In this document: positions 24,421 through 33,521 of the stretch, one piece after another
Layout: each line of letters begins with the position of its first letter
Position numbering within the stretch: the first letter of the stretch is position 1
NCBI RefSeq assembly: GCF_013359695.1
Contig: NZ_JABFMU010000024.1
Location: 16,676 to 80,675 of the forward strand
DNA: 64,000 nt
Direction of reading: 5' to 3'
From: Pseudomonas sp. C2B4
GTDB taxonomy: Bacteria; Pseudomonadota; Gammaproteobacteria; Pseudomonadales; Pseudomonadaceae
The notes under the pieces: model-generated
What the model saw: only the letters and a program-made list of their open reading frames with translations
The model's database searches: none
What the model was told of the DNA's origin: nothing
Position numbers and translations under genes: made by a program

Positions 24421-26007
24421 TTAGAACACCACACCCTGGCTACGCAGGTAGTCATCGTAGGTGCCGCTGAAGTCGGTCACGCCGTTCGGGCTCAGCTCGA
24501 TGATGCGGGTGGCCAGGGACGAAACGAACTCACGGTCGTGGCTGACGAAGATCAGCGTGCCCGGGTAGTTCTCGAGCGCCAGGTTCAATGCTTCGATGGA
24601 TTCCATGTCCAAGTGGTTGGTCGGTTCGTCCATCACCAGTACGTTCGGCTTTTGCAGGATCAGCTTGCCGAACAGCATGCGGCCTTGCTCACCACCGGAG
24701 ATGACCTTGACCGACTTGAGGATCTCGTCGTTGGAGAACAGCATGCGGCCCAGGGTGCCACGAATGATCTGCTCGCCCTGAGTCCACTGGCCCATCCAGT
24801 CGAACAGGCTGACGTCGTCTTCGAAGTCATGGGCGTGGTCCTGGGCGTAGTAGCCCAGTTCCGCGCTTTCGGTCCATTTCACGGAACCGGCGTCCGGGGT
24901 CAGTTCGCCCATCAGGGTGCGCAGCAAGGTGGTCTTGCCGATACCGTTCGGACCGATGATCGCCACGCGCTCGCCGGCTTCGACGGTGAAGCTGAAGTTC
25001 TTGAACAGGGTCTTGCCGTCAAAGCCCTTGGACATCTGCTCGATGGTCACGGCCTGGCGGTGCAGTTTCTTGGTTTGCTCGAAGCGGATGAACGGGCTCA
25101 CGCGGCTCGATGGCTTGACTTCGGCCAGCTGGATCTTGTCGATCTGCTTGGCGCGGGAAGTGGCCTGCTTGGCTTTCGAGGCGTTGGCCGAGAAGCGGCT
25201 GACGAAGGTCTGCAGCTCGGCGATCTGGGCTTTTTTCTTGGCGTTGTCAGACAGCAGTTGCTCGCGGGACTGGGTCGCCGCCGTCATGTATTCGTCGTAG
25301 TTGCCCGGGAACAGGCGCAGCTCACCGTAGTCCAGGTCGGCCATGTGGGTGCAGACGCTGTTGAGGAAGTGACGGTCGTGGGAAATGATGATCATGGTGC
25401 TGTTACGCGCCGTCAAAATCGTTTCCAGCCAGCGGATGGTGTTGATGTCCAGGTGGTTGGTCGGTTCGTCGAGCAAAAGGACTTCCGGGTCGGAGAACAG
25501 TGCCTGAGCCAACAGGACACGGAGTTTCCAGCCTGGCGCGACTTCGGTCATCGGACCGAAATGCTGTTCCAGGGGAATGCCCAGGCCCAACAACAGCTCA
25601 CCGGCACGGGATTCGGCGGTGTAGCCGTCCATTTCGGCGAACTCGGTTTCCAGCTCGGCCACGGCCATGCCGTCTGCTTCACTCATTTCCGGCAGCGAGT
25701 AGATACGGTCGCGTTCGGCCTTGACCTTCCACAGCTCTTCGTGACCCATGATCACGGTGTCGATCACGGTGAATTCTTCGTAGGCGAACTGGTCCTGGCG
25801 CAATTTACCCAGGCGCACGTTCGGCTCGAGCATGACCTGGCCGCCGGATGGCTCGAGGTCACCACCGAGAATCTTCATGAATGTCGACTTGCCGCAACCG
25901 TTGGCGCCAATCAAGCCATAACGGTTGCCACCGTTGAACTTGACCGAAACGTTTTCGAAAAGCGGCTTGGCGCCGAACTGCATCGTGATGTTAGCTGTAG
26001 AAATCAA
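24421..26007 (-). CDS. ABC-F family ATPase, YbiT type
   Basis: 528 residues with two ABC domains and no membrane segments. Walker A motifs are GANGCGKST (near residue 37) and GPNGIGKTT (near 350); both Walker B motifs read DEPTNHLD. The second signature is ISGGEQGRM, while the first is replaced by APGWKLRV, a feature shared with YbiT. A charged linker joins the domains. ABC-F proteins bind the ribosomal E site and help stalled ribosomes; the specific role of YbiT is still partly unclear. Single gene with terminator. Confidence 0.92.
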   Translation of the reverse strand: MISTANITMQFGAKPLFENVSVKFNGGNRYGLIGANGCGKSTFMKILGGDLEPSGGQVMLEPNVRLGKLRQDQFAYEEFTVIDTVIMGHEELWKVKAERDRIYSLPEMSEADGMAVAELETEFAEMDGYTAESRAGELLLGLGIPLEQHFGPMTEVAPGWKLRVLLAQALFSDPEVLLLDEPTNHLDINTIRWLETILTARNSTMIIISHDRHFLNSVCTHMADLDYGELRLFPGNYDEYMTAATQSREQLLSDNAKKKAQIAELQTFVSRFSANASKAKQATSRAKQIDKIQLAEVKPSSRVSPFIRFEQTKKLHRQAVTIEQMSKGFDGKTLFKNFSFTVEAGERVAIIGPNGIGKTTLLRTLMGELTPDAGSVKWTESAELGYYAQDHAHDFEDDVSLFDWMGQWTQGEQIIRGTLGRMLFSNDEILKSVKVISGGEQGRMLFGKLILQKPNVLVMDEPTNHLDMESIEALNLALENYPGTLIFVSHDREFVSSLATRIIELSPNGVTDFSGTYDDYLRSQGVVF

Positions 26008-26500
26008 AGGTTTTTCCTGCGAAGCATTCAGAGTAGCTAGGGTGCGGCAGTACCGAATCAGTACCCGTTTCCGCCATTCGGATCACGGGAAATGCATCCC
26101 GGTCAGAAGCGGAAGATCCATCTGGCAATAAGTGGACAGCAGCATGTGGAGCGCTTGGCCCGAGTCGAAGTGCGCTGAGGCCGGGGTCATTTCCCGTCAT
26201 CAACCAAGGGGGCGCGTAAAGTTTGGCGGCGATTGTACTGGTCTGGCCCTTCAAGCGATAGGGCAATAAGGCCGCCGTGACGCTTTGGCTGTATGGGAGG
26301 ACAGATTTTCACACTTGAAGGCTAACAATTGGTTACAGGTGGTGGCTAAAATGCCATCTTTCTACCAGATGCCGATATCAGGCATGGCTCAAGGACCGGG
26401 CACCGGGACCGCTGTTTCGTAATCAGACGCTGCACAAGACCCGTAAGCCGCTGGCTGGCAGGGGGCGCAGTTTGTTCACCTCTGACGTGTGACGATTTCC
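26008..26500. other. Intergenic region between ybiT-type gene and lpxO
   Basis: About 490 bp with divergent promoters expected at both ends. I see no supported coding sequence. It contains an ATGCC-GATATCA-GGCAT inverted repeat (26369-26385) upstream of lpxO; no clear PhoP box could be read. Confidence 0.4.
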
Positions 26501-27400
26501 GTGAAACTCATCATTGCCACTATCTACGTTGTATCCATCGCGTACGTCCACCTGCGGGGGCGCGTGCGTCACAAACTGGGTCGCCAGCTGAGCGATCACT
26601 CGACGTTTCTTGCGCCGATCAATTGCTTCCTTTATCTGTTCTCGAAAATCCCCAACAAGCCTTACCTCGATCCGGCGGACTTTCCCGACTTGAGTCCATT
26701 GCAGACCCACTGGGAAGAAATTCGCGCCGAAGGCCAGAACCTGCTGCGGGCCGGCGAAATCAAGCGCTCGAATCAGTACGACGATGTCGGCTTCAATTCG
26801 TTCTTCAAGACCGGCTGGAAGCGTTTTTATCTCAAGTGGTACGGCGACAGCCACCCGTCGGCAATGAAGCTTTGCCCGCGTACCACCGAGCTGGTACAGA
26901 GCATCGGCTCGATCAAGGCGGCCATGTTCGCCGAGTTGCCACCGGGCTCCAAACTGGTGCGTCACCGCGACCCGTATGCCGGTTCCTACCGCTATCACCT
27001 GGGCCTGGAAACACCCAACGATGCAGGCTGCTACATCAACGTCGATGGCGAGAACTACCACTGGCGCGATGGTGAGGCGGTGATGTTTGACGAAACCTTC
27101 ATTCATTACGCCGAAAACACCACCGAGCAAAACCGCATCATTCTGTTCTGCGATGTCGAGCGTCCGATGAAGTACCGCTGGGCTGCTGCTTTCAATGGCT
27201 GGTTCAGCCGGCATGTGATGTCGGCGGCGGGCGCGCCAAACGAGGCGGGCGACAAGACGGGGGGCATCAATCGCCTGTTCGGCAAGATCTACAAGATTCG
27301 CCTGCGCGGCAAGGAACTGAAAAAGCGCAATCGCAAGCTCTACTACCTGGAGAAGTGGGCGATTTTTGGTGGTTTGCTGGCGATTTTCGTACTGATTTGA
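26501..27400 (+). CDS. lpxO: Lipid A 2-hydroxylase LpxO (Fe(II)/2-oxoglutarate dioxygenase)
   Basis: 299 residues. An N-terminal membrane segment (KLIIATIYVVSIAYVHLRG) is followed by an aspartyl/asparaginyl beta-hydroxylase domain with the iron ligands in LVRHRDPYAG and FIHYAEN, and a second hydrophobic segment at the C-terminus (WAIFGGLLAIFVLI). LpxO adds a 2-hydroxyl to a secondary acyl chain of lipid A at the inner membrane, affecting envelope resistance. The GTG at 26501 matches the usual family start; GTG at 26489 is an alternative. Neither has a strong ribosome site. Confidence 0.88.
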   Translation: MKLIIATIYVVSIAYVHLRGRVRHKLGRQLSDHSTFLAPINCFLYLFSKIPNKPYLDPADFPDLSPLQTHWEEIRAEGQNLLRAGEIKRSNQYDDVGFNSFFKTGWKRFYLKWYGDSHPSAMKLCPRTTELVQSIGSIKAAMFAELPPGSKLVRHRDPYAGSYRYHLGLETPNDAGCYINVDGENYHWRDGEAVMFDETFIHYAENTTEQNRIILFCDVERPMKYRWAAAFNGWFSRHVMSAAGAPNEAGDKTGGINRLFGKIYKIRLRGKELKKRNRKLYYLEKWAIFGGLLAIFVLI

Positions 27401-27425
27401 ATAGGTAGGAAGGCTGACATCGCCT

Positions 27426-27490
27426 TTCGCGAGCAAGCCCGCTCCCACAGGAACTGCGCAAACCCTGTGGGAGCGAGCCTGCTCGCGAAG
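27426..27490. repeat. REP pair
   Basis: Inverted REP units between the converging lpxO and ku genes, spaced by GGAACTGCGCAAACC. Confidence 0.85.
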
Positions 27491-27510
27491 GGGCCGGTAT
27501 GTTCAGCACA

Positions 27511-28371
27511 TCACTTGCTGGCTTTCTTCGCAGCCGTCGGTTTGCCGGTCGATTTAGGCTTGGCAGCCGCCTTGCTTGCCCCCTTGCCACCCAGACTGCG
27601 CTTGAGCAACTCGGTCAAATCAATGACATCCGCGGTCTTGCGCGTCTCTTCTCCCGTATCCGTTTCAACGTCCTCGATCTTGCCTTCATGGGCCTTCTTG
27701 TCCACCAGCGCCATGATCTTGTCTTCGAACTCATCCCGATAGTCGTCCGGCGACCAGTCAGCGCTCATGTCCTGCACCAGGCGCTTGGCCATGTCCAGTT
27801 CGCCCTTGGCCAGTTCGGCCTTGGTCACGTCGGGGCCCAGCGCCAGTTCATCCAGGCTGCGCACTTCCGCCGGCCAGCGCAGTTTCACCAGTACCAGGGC
27901 CTTCTCCATGGGCATCAAGGCGGCGAGGTACTGACGGGTGTGCAACACCACGCGGGCCAGTGCGACTTTGTTGGTTCGGGTGAGGGTTTCACGTAGCAAG
28001 GCATACACCTTGCCGCCGCGTTTATCGGGCGCCAGGTAGTAGGGCGTGTCGATGTTCTGCAAGGGAATCTGCTGGCTGTCGACAAAGGAGAAAATATCGA
28101 TGGTCTGGGTCGACAACGGGTGCGCCGAGCGTATTTCCTCTTCGCTGAGTACGACGTAGCGTCCCTTTTGGTAAGCGACGCCTTTGACGATGTGCTCCTT
28201 GGTCACTTCCTTGCCAGTGACCTTGTTGACGCGCTTGTAACCCACCGGCTCCATGCTGCGGCTGTCGAGCCAGTCGAAGTCCACCCCATGTGAGGACGTC
28301 GCCGATACCAGCGCCACAGGAATATGCACCAGCCCGAAACTGATTGCGCCTTTCCAGATTGCCCGTGCCAT
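27511..28371 (-). CDS. ku: Ku, non-homologous end-joining DNA-end-binding protein
   Basis: 286 residues, close to other Pseudomonas Ku proteins. It starts MARAIWKGAISFGLVHIPVA, a hallmark of bacterial Ku, and has a complete Ku beta-barrel core with the DKRGGKVYALLRETL and GKYxLAALMP-like (RQYLAALMPMEKAL) segments. The C-terminal tail is basic and lysine-rich (KAAAKPKSTGKPTAAKKASK), as in Ku proteins that bind DNA beyond the ring. It homodimerises on DNA ends and recruits LigD. ligD is not adjacent and not in this window. Confidence 0.95.
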   Translation of the reverse strand: MARAIWKGAISFGLVHIPVALVSATSSHGVDFDWLDSRSMEPVGYKRVNKVTGKEVTKEHIVKGVAYQKGRYVVLSEEEIRSAHPLSTQTIDIFSFVDSQQIPLQNIDTPYYLAPDKRGGKVYALLRETLTRTNKVALARVVLHTRQYLAALMPMEKALVLVKLRWPAEVRSLDELALGPDVTKAELAKGELDMAKRLVQDMSADWSPDDYRDEFEDKIMALVDKKAHEGKIEDVETDTGEETRKTADVIDLTELLKRSLGGKGASKAAAKPKSTGKPTAAKKASK

Positions 28372-28564
28372 GGTCGTCTACTCGCCATTGATGATCAGGT
28401 GACCCTGAGCCTCGAACAAAAGTTTCAGCGGCTTGCAGCCCGCGGCCGGCATTGGATCAACTTCGTGTTACATCTCGCCGTGGAGGTTTTGGTTAACAAA
28501 TCCGAACCCTGGGCGTAGCGTGCTATCGAAGACTCTATTCACGCATTCGTCGAGAGGCTCCCCC

Positions 28565-28924
28565 ATGAACCGATGCGTACCCGCCCTGATGCTGCTGGCG
28601 TTGAGCGGCGCTATGGGCCAACAGGTGCACGCGCAGGATCTTTCACGAACTGCACTGTTGCAGGTCGCCCAGAACTTGCCGAACAGTGGCAACAACAATC
28701 CCTACAACAGTCCGATCCGCCGGGCCAACCCCAATAGCATGCAGGGCACGCAACCCAGTGCCCCGGCCATTCGCGGTCCGAACACCGTGCCTGTGCCGCG
28801 ACCGCCAACCCTCGATAACGGTGGCATCGGCAATCGCTATCCGCAGGAGCGATCCGTTCCCGCCAGCCCACCGAAGTTCATTCCCAATCCACCTGTACGA
28901 GACCCGGGCACCAGCAACCGTTGA
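28565..28924 (+). CDS. Small secreted protein rich in Pro and Asn
   Basis: 119 residues with a signal peptide (PALMLLALSGAMGQQVHAQ). The mature part is rich in N, P, R and G (NLPNSGNNNPYNSPIRR, PVPRPPTLDN), likely disordered, and ends DPGTSNR. There is no cysteine in the mature part and I know no domain. The start at 28565 is set by the signal peptide. It lies 51 bp before the PQQ dehydrogenase gene on the same strand, so they may share a transcript. Confidence 0.7.
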   Translation: MNRCVPALMLLALSGAMGQQVHAQDLSRTALLQVAQNLPNSGNNNPYNSPIRRANPNSMQGTQPSAPAIRGPNTVPVPRPPTLDNGGIGNRYPQERSVPASPPKFIPNPPVRDPGTSNR

Positions 28925-28975
28925 ACGGCAGGAAAGTGTTCCTGCCAGCCATTCTCATGACAAAAGGATTCGTGC

Positions 28976-30127
28976 ATGTTGCGTCTACTCCTCCTGGCCA
29001 CCGCTTGCGCCAGCGTATTGATGTCTGCCGCGTTGCCTGTATCTGCGGCACCCACCCGGGACATGGAAAGCGAACAAGGCACCCTTGAGGTCACGCCCAT
29101 TGTCCAGGGCCTGGAACATCCCTGGGCACTGGCATTTCTGCCGGATCGCAAGGGCATGCTGGTGACCGAGCGCCCCGGCAATCTGCGGGTGGTGACCGTC
29201 GAGGGCAAGCTGTCCGCACCGATCAATGGCGTGCCAAAAGTCTGGGCCAAAGGGCAGGGCGGTTTGCTGGATGTGGCGTTGTCACCGGATTTCAGGCAAG
29301 ACCGTACGATCTATCTGTCCTACGCCGAAGGTGGCGGCCAGGATGGCAAGGCCGGCACGGCCGTCGGGCGCGGGCAGTTGTCCGAAGATCTGACGAACCT
29401 GAAGAATTTCACGGTGATTTTCCGCCAGGAACCCAAACTTTCGGTTGGCAATCATTTCGGCTCGCGACTGGTGTTCGACCGCGATGGCTATCTGTTCATT
29501 ACCCTGGGAGAGAACAACGATCGCCCGACCGCCCAGGACCTCGACAAGCTGCAGGGCAAGATCGTACGCATCTATCCTGATGGCAAGGTGCCGAACGACA
29601 ACCCCTTTGTCGGCCAGTCCGGCGTACGCCCGGAAATCTGGGCCTACGGCGTTCGCAATCCGCAAGGCGCGGTGCTCAATCCGTGGACCGGTACCCTTTG
29701 GGAAAACGAGCACGGACCCCGGGGCGGTGACGAGGTCAACATCATCGAACGTGGCAAGAATTACGGTTGGCCGCTGGCCACGCACGGCATCAACTATTCA
29801 GGCCAACCGATCCCGGAAGCCAACGGCAAAACCGCCGAAGGCACTCGTGGGCCACATCATGTCTGGGAAAAGTCTCCGGGCTTGAGCGGCATGACCTTCT
29901 ATGACGGTGATCGTTTCAAGGCCTGGCAGCACAACGCGTTCATTGGCGCACTGGTGACGCAGGAACTGATTCGTCTGCAACTGGACGGCGACAAAGTGGT
30001 TCACGAAGAGCGCTTGCTGGGTGAACTCGGCAAGCGCATTCGTGATGTGCGGCAGGGGCCGGATGGGTATTTGTATGTGTTGACGGACGAAGAGGATGGG
30101 GGGCTGTACAGGATTGGCCTGAAGTAA
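28976..30127 (+). CDS. PQQ-dependent soluble aldose sugar dehydrogenase (YliI/Asd-like)
   Basis: 383 residues with a signal peptide (LLLLATACASVLMSAALPVSA). The six-bladed propeller of the soluble glucose dehydrogenase family is shown by LEHPWALAFLPDRKGMLVTE, ITLGENNDRPTA and WENEHGPRGGDEVNII. It oxidises aldoses in the periplasm with PQQ and calcium. In Pseudomonas its physiological role is not clear, since membrane Gcd is the main glucose enzyme. Ends before a REP-like inverted repeat. Confidence 0.9.
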   Translation: MLRLLLLATACASVLMSAALPVSAAPTRDMESEQGTLEVTPIVQGLEHPWALAFLPDRKGMLVTERPGNLRVVTVEGKLSAPINGVPKVWAKGQGGLLDVALSPDFRQDRTIYLSYAEGGGQDGKAGTAVGRGQLSEDLTNLKNFTVIFRQEPKLSVGNHFGSRLVFDRDGYLFITLGENNDRPTAQDLDKLQGKIVRIYPDGKVPNDNPFVGQSGVRPEIWAYGVRNPQGAVLNPWTGTLWENEHGPRGGDEVNIIERGKNYGWPLATHGINYSGQPIPEANGKTAEGTRGPHHVWEKSPGLSGMTFYDGDRFKAWQHNAFIGALVTQELIRLQLDGDKVVHEERLLGELGKRIRDVRQGPDGYLYVLTDEEDGGLYRIGLK

Positions 30128-30137
30128 CACACAACCC

Positions 30138-30260
30138 TGTGGCGAGGGGATTTATCCCCGTTGGGCTGCGGAGCGGCCCCCAGCATTCTTTCAGACAACC
30201 TGTGCAAACAGGTCTTGCGACGGCTTCGCCGCTGAACGGGGATAAATCCCCTCGCCACAG
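30138..30260. repeat. Inverted repeat of the GTGGCGAGGGG family
   Basis: The outer arms (TGTGGCGAGGGGATTTATCC and its complement) match those at 19337-19440; the centre differs (GGTCTTGCGACGGCTTCGCC). It lies between the converging dehydrogenase and GNAT genes. Confidence 0.88.
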
Positions 30261-30308
30261 GTTTACATCGGCAATAGAGAATCACCATCGCCCTTAATTT
30301 GTCCCCTC

Positions 30309-30791
30309 CTAAGGCGCTTGAATTTCGCGTGCCTCGCAGTGCTGGAGAATGCGTTTCTCCAGGCGCAGCGCGTCGGCATGGTCCTGGTAATAGTCGTGAA
30401 TCAGCGCAAAGCGTCTGTAGCCGTTGCGCTCGTACAGGGCAATCGCTGCCGGATTATCAGTACGCACTTCCAGCCGCACATAGGCGCAGTCCCGTTCCAG
30501 GGCAATGCCTTCTACGCGATCGAGCAACTGCTTGCCCAACCCATTGCCCCGCGCCCGGGCCGCGATGGCAATCGAATACAGACGCGCCATCGGTCTGCCC
30601 CGGTGGAAAAGCACAACCGCATAACCCAACAACTGCCCGTCGCACTGGGCCACGAGCAGTTGCCCGTGGGCGCGACTGATTATCCATTGAAAGCTGCGAC
30701 TACTGAGTCGATCGGTGGTGAAGCATTGCTCCTCAAGTTTCAGCAGCGCGGGTAGGTCTTCCATTACCGCTAAACGAAAAAGCGTATTCAT
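30309..30791 (-). CDS. GNAT-family N-acetyltransferase, RimI-like
   Basis: 160 residues. The acetyl-CoA-binding motif A is AIAARARGNGLGKQLLDRVE (V/A-x-x-x-x-R-G-x-G-x-G/A), followed by VRLEVRTDNPAAIALYERNGY. This resembles RimI and related amine N-acetyltransferases. It is transcribed away from the RLAN-ATP-grasp gene with only 92 bp between starts, a pairing known for amidoligase gene sets, so the substrate may be the product of that enzyme. The start at 30791 is preferred; the longer reading has no domain content. Confidence 0.85.
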   Translation of the reverse strand: MNTLFRLAVMEDLPALLKLEEQCFTTDRLSSRSFQWIISRAHGQLLVAQCDGQLLGYAVVLFHRGRPMARLYSIAIAARARGNGLGKQLLDRVEGIALERDCAYVRLEVRTDNPAAIALYERNGYRRFALIHDYYQDHADALRLEKRILQHCEAREIQAP

Positions 30792-30824
30792 ATGACCGCC
30801 GTAAAAGTTGCGTAACGAAACGGG

Positions 30825-30838
30825 ACTTTCGAAAAAGT
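30825..30838. promoter_or_regulatory. Inverted repeat between GNAT and ATP-grasp genes
   Basis: ACTTT-CGAA-AAAGT, an inverted repeat in the middle of the 92-bp divergent promoter region, is placed to control both directions. No cognate regulator is known. Confidence 0.3.
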
Positions 30839-30883
30839 TCGTGCTTAATAGGAAAGGTCTTGTTCTCCAACGGATCAATCACT

Positions 30884-32458
30884 ATGTCAGCGGTACAAGG
30901 TCATTGGCGCGAAGTATCCGAGCAAACTTTGCCGACGGCAACTTTTTTAAATGACGCGAACAGAACTTCCAGTCAGTTGATTATTATCGTCGAGCGCAAG
31001 GAAGACTGGGCGTCCTATTTCCCCAGCGAAGACATCGTCACAGCCCAGGAATACCTGGAGCAAACCCGTGATAACGAGCAGGGCAAGCGTGTTCAGGTGA
31101 TCAACCTGTGCCGTAGTTACAAGTACCTAGGGCATGGTTACTACTGCTCGTTGTTGGCAGAAGCCCGTGGGCACAAAGTCATTCCGTCGGTGCGGACCAT
31201 CAGTGAACTGACCCGTAAATCACTTTACGGGCTGGCACTGGATGATCTGGACAAAACCCTAGAAAAAGCCCTTAGCCATCATGTTTACCGCGATACCGAA
31301 GGTTTTACCCTGACACTTTATTTTGGCAAGACTCATATCGAACCCTTGCAGGATTTGGCGCGACAGTTATTCGAAGTGTTTGCTTGCCCGATTTTGTTAG
31401 TTGAGTTTCGCCGAACTAACGCTTGGCACATCGAGGGTATCAAGTCCGGCGCGCTGCATAAGTTGCGCGAAGACCAGGAAGATCAGTTTGCCCACTCACT
31501 CGACAGTTTCAGTCGCAAGATCTGGCGCCAGCCGCGTTCACGACGGCTGGCCCGTTACGACCTGGCCATCCTGCACGATCCACAGGAAGCGTTGCCGCCG
31601 TCCAATGCCAAGGCGCTGGACAACTTTGTCAGGGTCGGCAGGACGCTGGGCATTGATGTCGAACTGATTGAGCGCAAGGATTATGCGCGAATTGCCGAAT
31701 ACGACGGTCTGCTGATCCGCGAGACGACCAGCGTCGACAACCACACCTTCCGCTTCGCCAAGAAAGCCGAGAGTGAAGGACTGGTGGTGATGGACGACCC
31801 GACGTCGATTCTGCGCTGCACCAACAAGGTCTACCTGACCGACCTGCTCAAGAGCCATCGATTGGGCATGCCGGCCACCGAAATCCTCTACAAGGAGCGA
31901 CCGGAAGACTTCGAGCGGGTTGGCGAACGCCTGGGGTTTCCACTGGTGCTGAAAATCCCCGACGGTTGCTTCTCTCGGGGCGTGATCAAGGTCGAAAGCC
32001 AACAGGCCCTGCTTGAAGCCACCGCCGAGCTGTTCGAGCATTCGGTGCTGTTGTTGGCACAGGAGTTCTTCTACACCGAGTACGACTGGCGCATCGGTGT
32101 CCTGAACCGCAAACCGATCTTTGCCTGCCAATACTTCATGTCCAAGGGCCACTGGCAAATCTACAACCACAAGGCCAAGGGCCAGGACATCAACGGCGAA
32201 TGCCGCACGCTTGCGGTTCACGAGGCGCCGCGGGCGGTGGTGGAACTGGCGGTGAAAACGGCCAACCTGATCGGCGACGGCCTCTATGGGGTCGACCTCA
32301 AACAGTCGGGTGACAAAGTGGTGGTGATCGAGGTCAACGACAACCCGAACATGGACGCTGGCATCGAGGATGCCTACCTGCAAGACGATCTGTATTCACT
32401 GGTGCTGGAAGAGTTCGTCCGGCGCCTGGAGCTCAAACGTCGCGGTCAGGCCTGGTGA
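30884..32458 (+). CDS. RimK-like ATP-grasp ligase with RLAN N-terminal domain
   Basis: 524 residues. The N-terminal about 210 residues match the RimK-like ATP-grasp N-terminal (RLAN) domain (SQLIIIVERKEDWASYFPS, then VINLCRSYKYLGHGYYCSLL). The C-terminal part is an ATP-grasp ligase with LVLKIPDGCFSRGVIKV (ATP-binding), AQEFFYTEYDWRIGV and VIEVNDNPNMDAGIED (metal site). RimK-like enzymes join amino acids, often glutamate, to carboxylates; the product here is unknown. The ATG at 30884 is the likely start. An 8-bp gap joins it to a CorA-like gene. Confidence 0.87.
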   Translation: MSAVQGHWREVSEQTLPTATFLNDANRTSSQLIIIVERKEDWASYFPSEDIVTAQEYLEQTRDNEQGKRVQVINLCRSYKYLGHGYYCSLLAEARGHKVIPSVRTISELTRKSLYGLALDDLDKTLEKALSHHVYRDTEGFTLTLYFGKTHIEPLQDLARQLFEVFACPILLVEFRRTNAWHIEGIKSGALHKLREDQEDQFAHSLDSFSRKIWRQPRSRRLARYDLAILHDPQEALPPSNAKALDNFVRVGRTLGIDVELIERKDYARIAEYDGLLIRETTSVDNHTFRFAKKAESEGLVVMDDPTSILRCTNKVYLTDLLKSHRLGMPATEILYKERPEDFERVGERLGFPLVLKIPDGCFSRGVIKVESQQALLEATAELFEHSVLLLAQEFFYTEYDWRIGVLNRKPIFACQYFMSKGHWQIYNHKAKGQDINGECRTLAVHEAPRAVVELAVKTANLIGDGLYGVDLKQSGDKVVVIEVNDNPNMDAGIEDAYLQDDLYSLVLEEFVRRLELKRRGQAW

Positions 32459-32465
32459 GCGGCCG

Positions 32466-33389
32466 ATGATCAAGCGTTTTCAATTGTCTGACGGCGCGTT
32501 GAGTGCCGTCGATTGCCTGGACGCCGATGTCATGCTGTTCAGCAACCCCGATGCCGCCGAAAGGGATTTGTTGCACAGCCACTTCAAGCTCGATGAGCAC
32601 GCCCTGGCGTCGGCGCTGGACCCCGACGAGGTTTCACGCATCGAGTTCCACCCCGACAACCTGTTTCTGATCTGGAAGCGCCCGGAAAACTACTCGGGGG
32701 CCGACAGCCTGGCCTTCGAAGTGTCCTCCTGCGGCCTGTTGCTTTGCCCGGACCGCTTGCTGGTGATTGCGACCGACGATGCACCGCTCAGCGGGCTCGG
32801 CAGGGGACAGGCACTGAACACGCCGCAGGATGTGTTGCTCGATCTGTTGTTCAACAACATCCATCACTATTTGGGCCACCTTAAAGTCATCAAGCTGGTC
32901 GCCCGGGAGTTGCAGCAGAAATTCAATGCATCGATGCAGAACCAGCACCTGATCCAGATGTTCAACCTCAGCGAAAGCCTGATCTATTACATCAACGCGA
33001 TCCACAGCAACGGTGCGGTCCTGACCCGTCTGCGCAATCATGCGCAAAAGGAACACTTCGACGCCCATGCCATCAGCCTGATCGACGACCTGATCATCGA
33101 AAACAACCAATGCTACAAACAGGCTGAAATCTACTCGACGGTGTTCTCCGGGCTCATCGACGCGCGCGGCAACCTGATGAACAACAGCATGAACAACCTG
33201 CTTCGCAAACTGACGTTGATTAACGTTGTGTTCCTGCCGTTGAACCTGATTGCGAGTATTGGCGGCATGTCCGAGTTCAGCATGATGACGGCGGGTACGC
33301 CGTGGTGGGTGGCGTATCCGCTGTTTTTAACCGCAATGATGCTGGGGGCGGGAGGGATGGTGCTTGGGCTCAAGCGCTTGGCTAAATGA
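32466..33389 (+). CDS. CorA-like metal transporter family protein with altered GMN motif
   Basis: 307 residues with the CorA shape: a large cytoplasmic N-terminal domain, a long helix with LMNNSMNNLLRKLTLINVVF and two C-terminal membrane segments (about 252-272 and 282-302). The pore-entrance motif, GMN in CorA, reads IGGMSEFSMM. This suggests a different ion or a non-classical transporter. ATG at 32466, 8 bp after the ATP-grasp stop, implies one transcript. In the ATP-grasp context it might supply Mg2+ or respond to the product; that is speculation. Confidence 0.82.
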   Translation: MIKRFQLSDGALSAVDCLDADVMLFSNPDAAERDLLHSHFKLDEHALASALDPDEVSRIEFHPDNLFLIWKRPENYSGADSLAFEVSSCGLLLCPDRLLVIATDDAPLSGLGRGQALNTPQDVLLDLLFNNIHHYLGHLKVIKLVARELQQKFNASMQNQHLIQMFNLSESLIYYINAIHSNGAVLTRLRNHAQKEHFDAHAISLIDDLIIENNQCYKQAEIYSTVFSGLIDARGNLMNNSMNNLLRKLTLINVVFLPLNLIASIGGMSEFSMMTAGTPWWVAYPLFLTAMMLGAGGMVLGLKRLAK

Positions 33390-33410
33390 ATGGGGTGACG
33401 GTTCTACCGC

Positions 33411-33477
33411 CTTCGCGAGCAGGCTCGCTCCCACAGTTGAAGTGCATTCCCCTGTGGGAGCGAGCCTGCTCGCGAAA
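33411..33477. repeat. REP pair
   Basis: Inverted REP units separated by about 20 bp (TTGAAGTGCATTCCC) between converging corA-like and ecotin genes. Confidence 0.85.
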
Positions 33478-33521
33478 AACAATATCAGTAGCGCTGCAAA
33501 TGCTGGATCAAGTCATCTGCG

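Noticed and set aside
24415..26040. Long plus-strand reading frame opposite the ABC-F gene
   Set aside because: It covers exactly the ABC-F gene on the other strand and has no domain or ribosome site.
26341..26366. PhoP box upstream of lpxO
   Set aside because: GGTTA and GGCTA copies exist but the spacing does not match the direct-repeat PhoP box.
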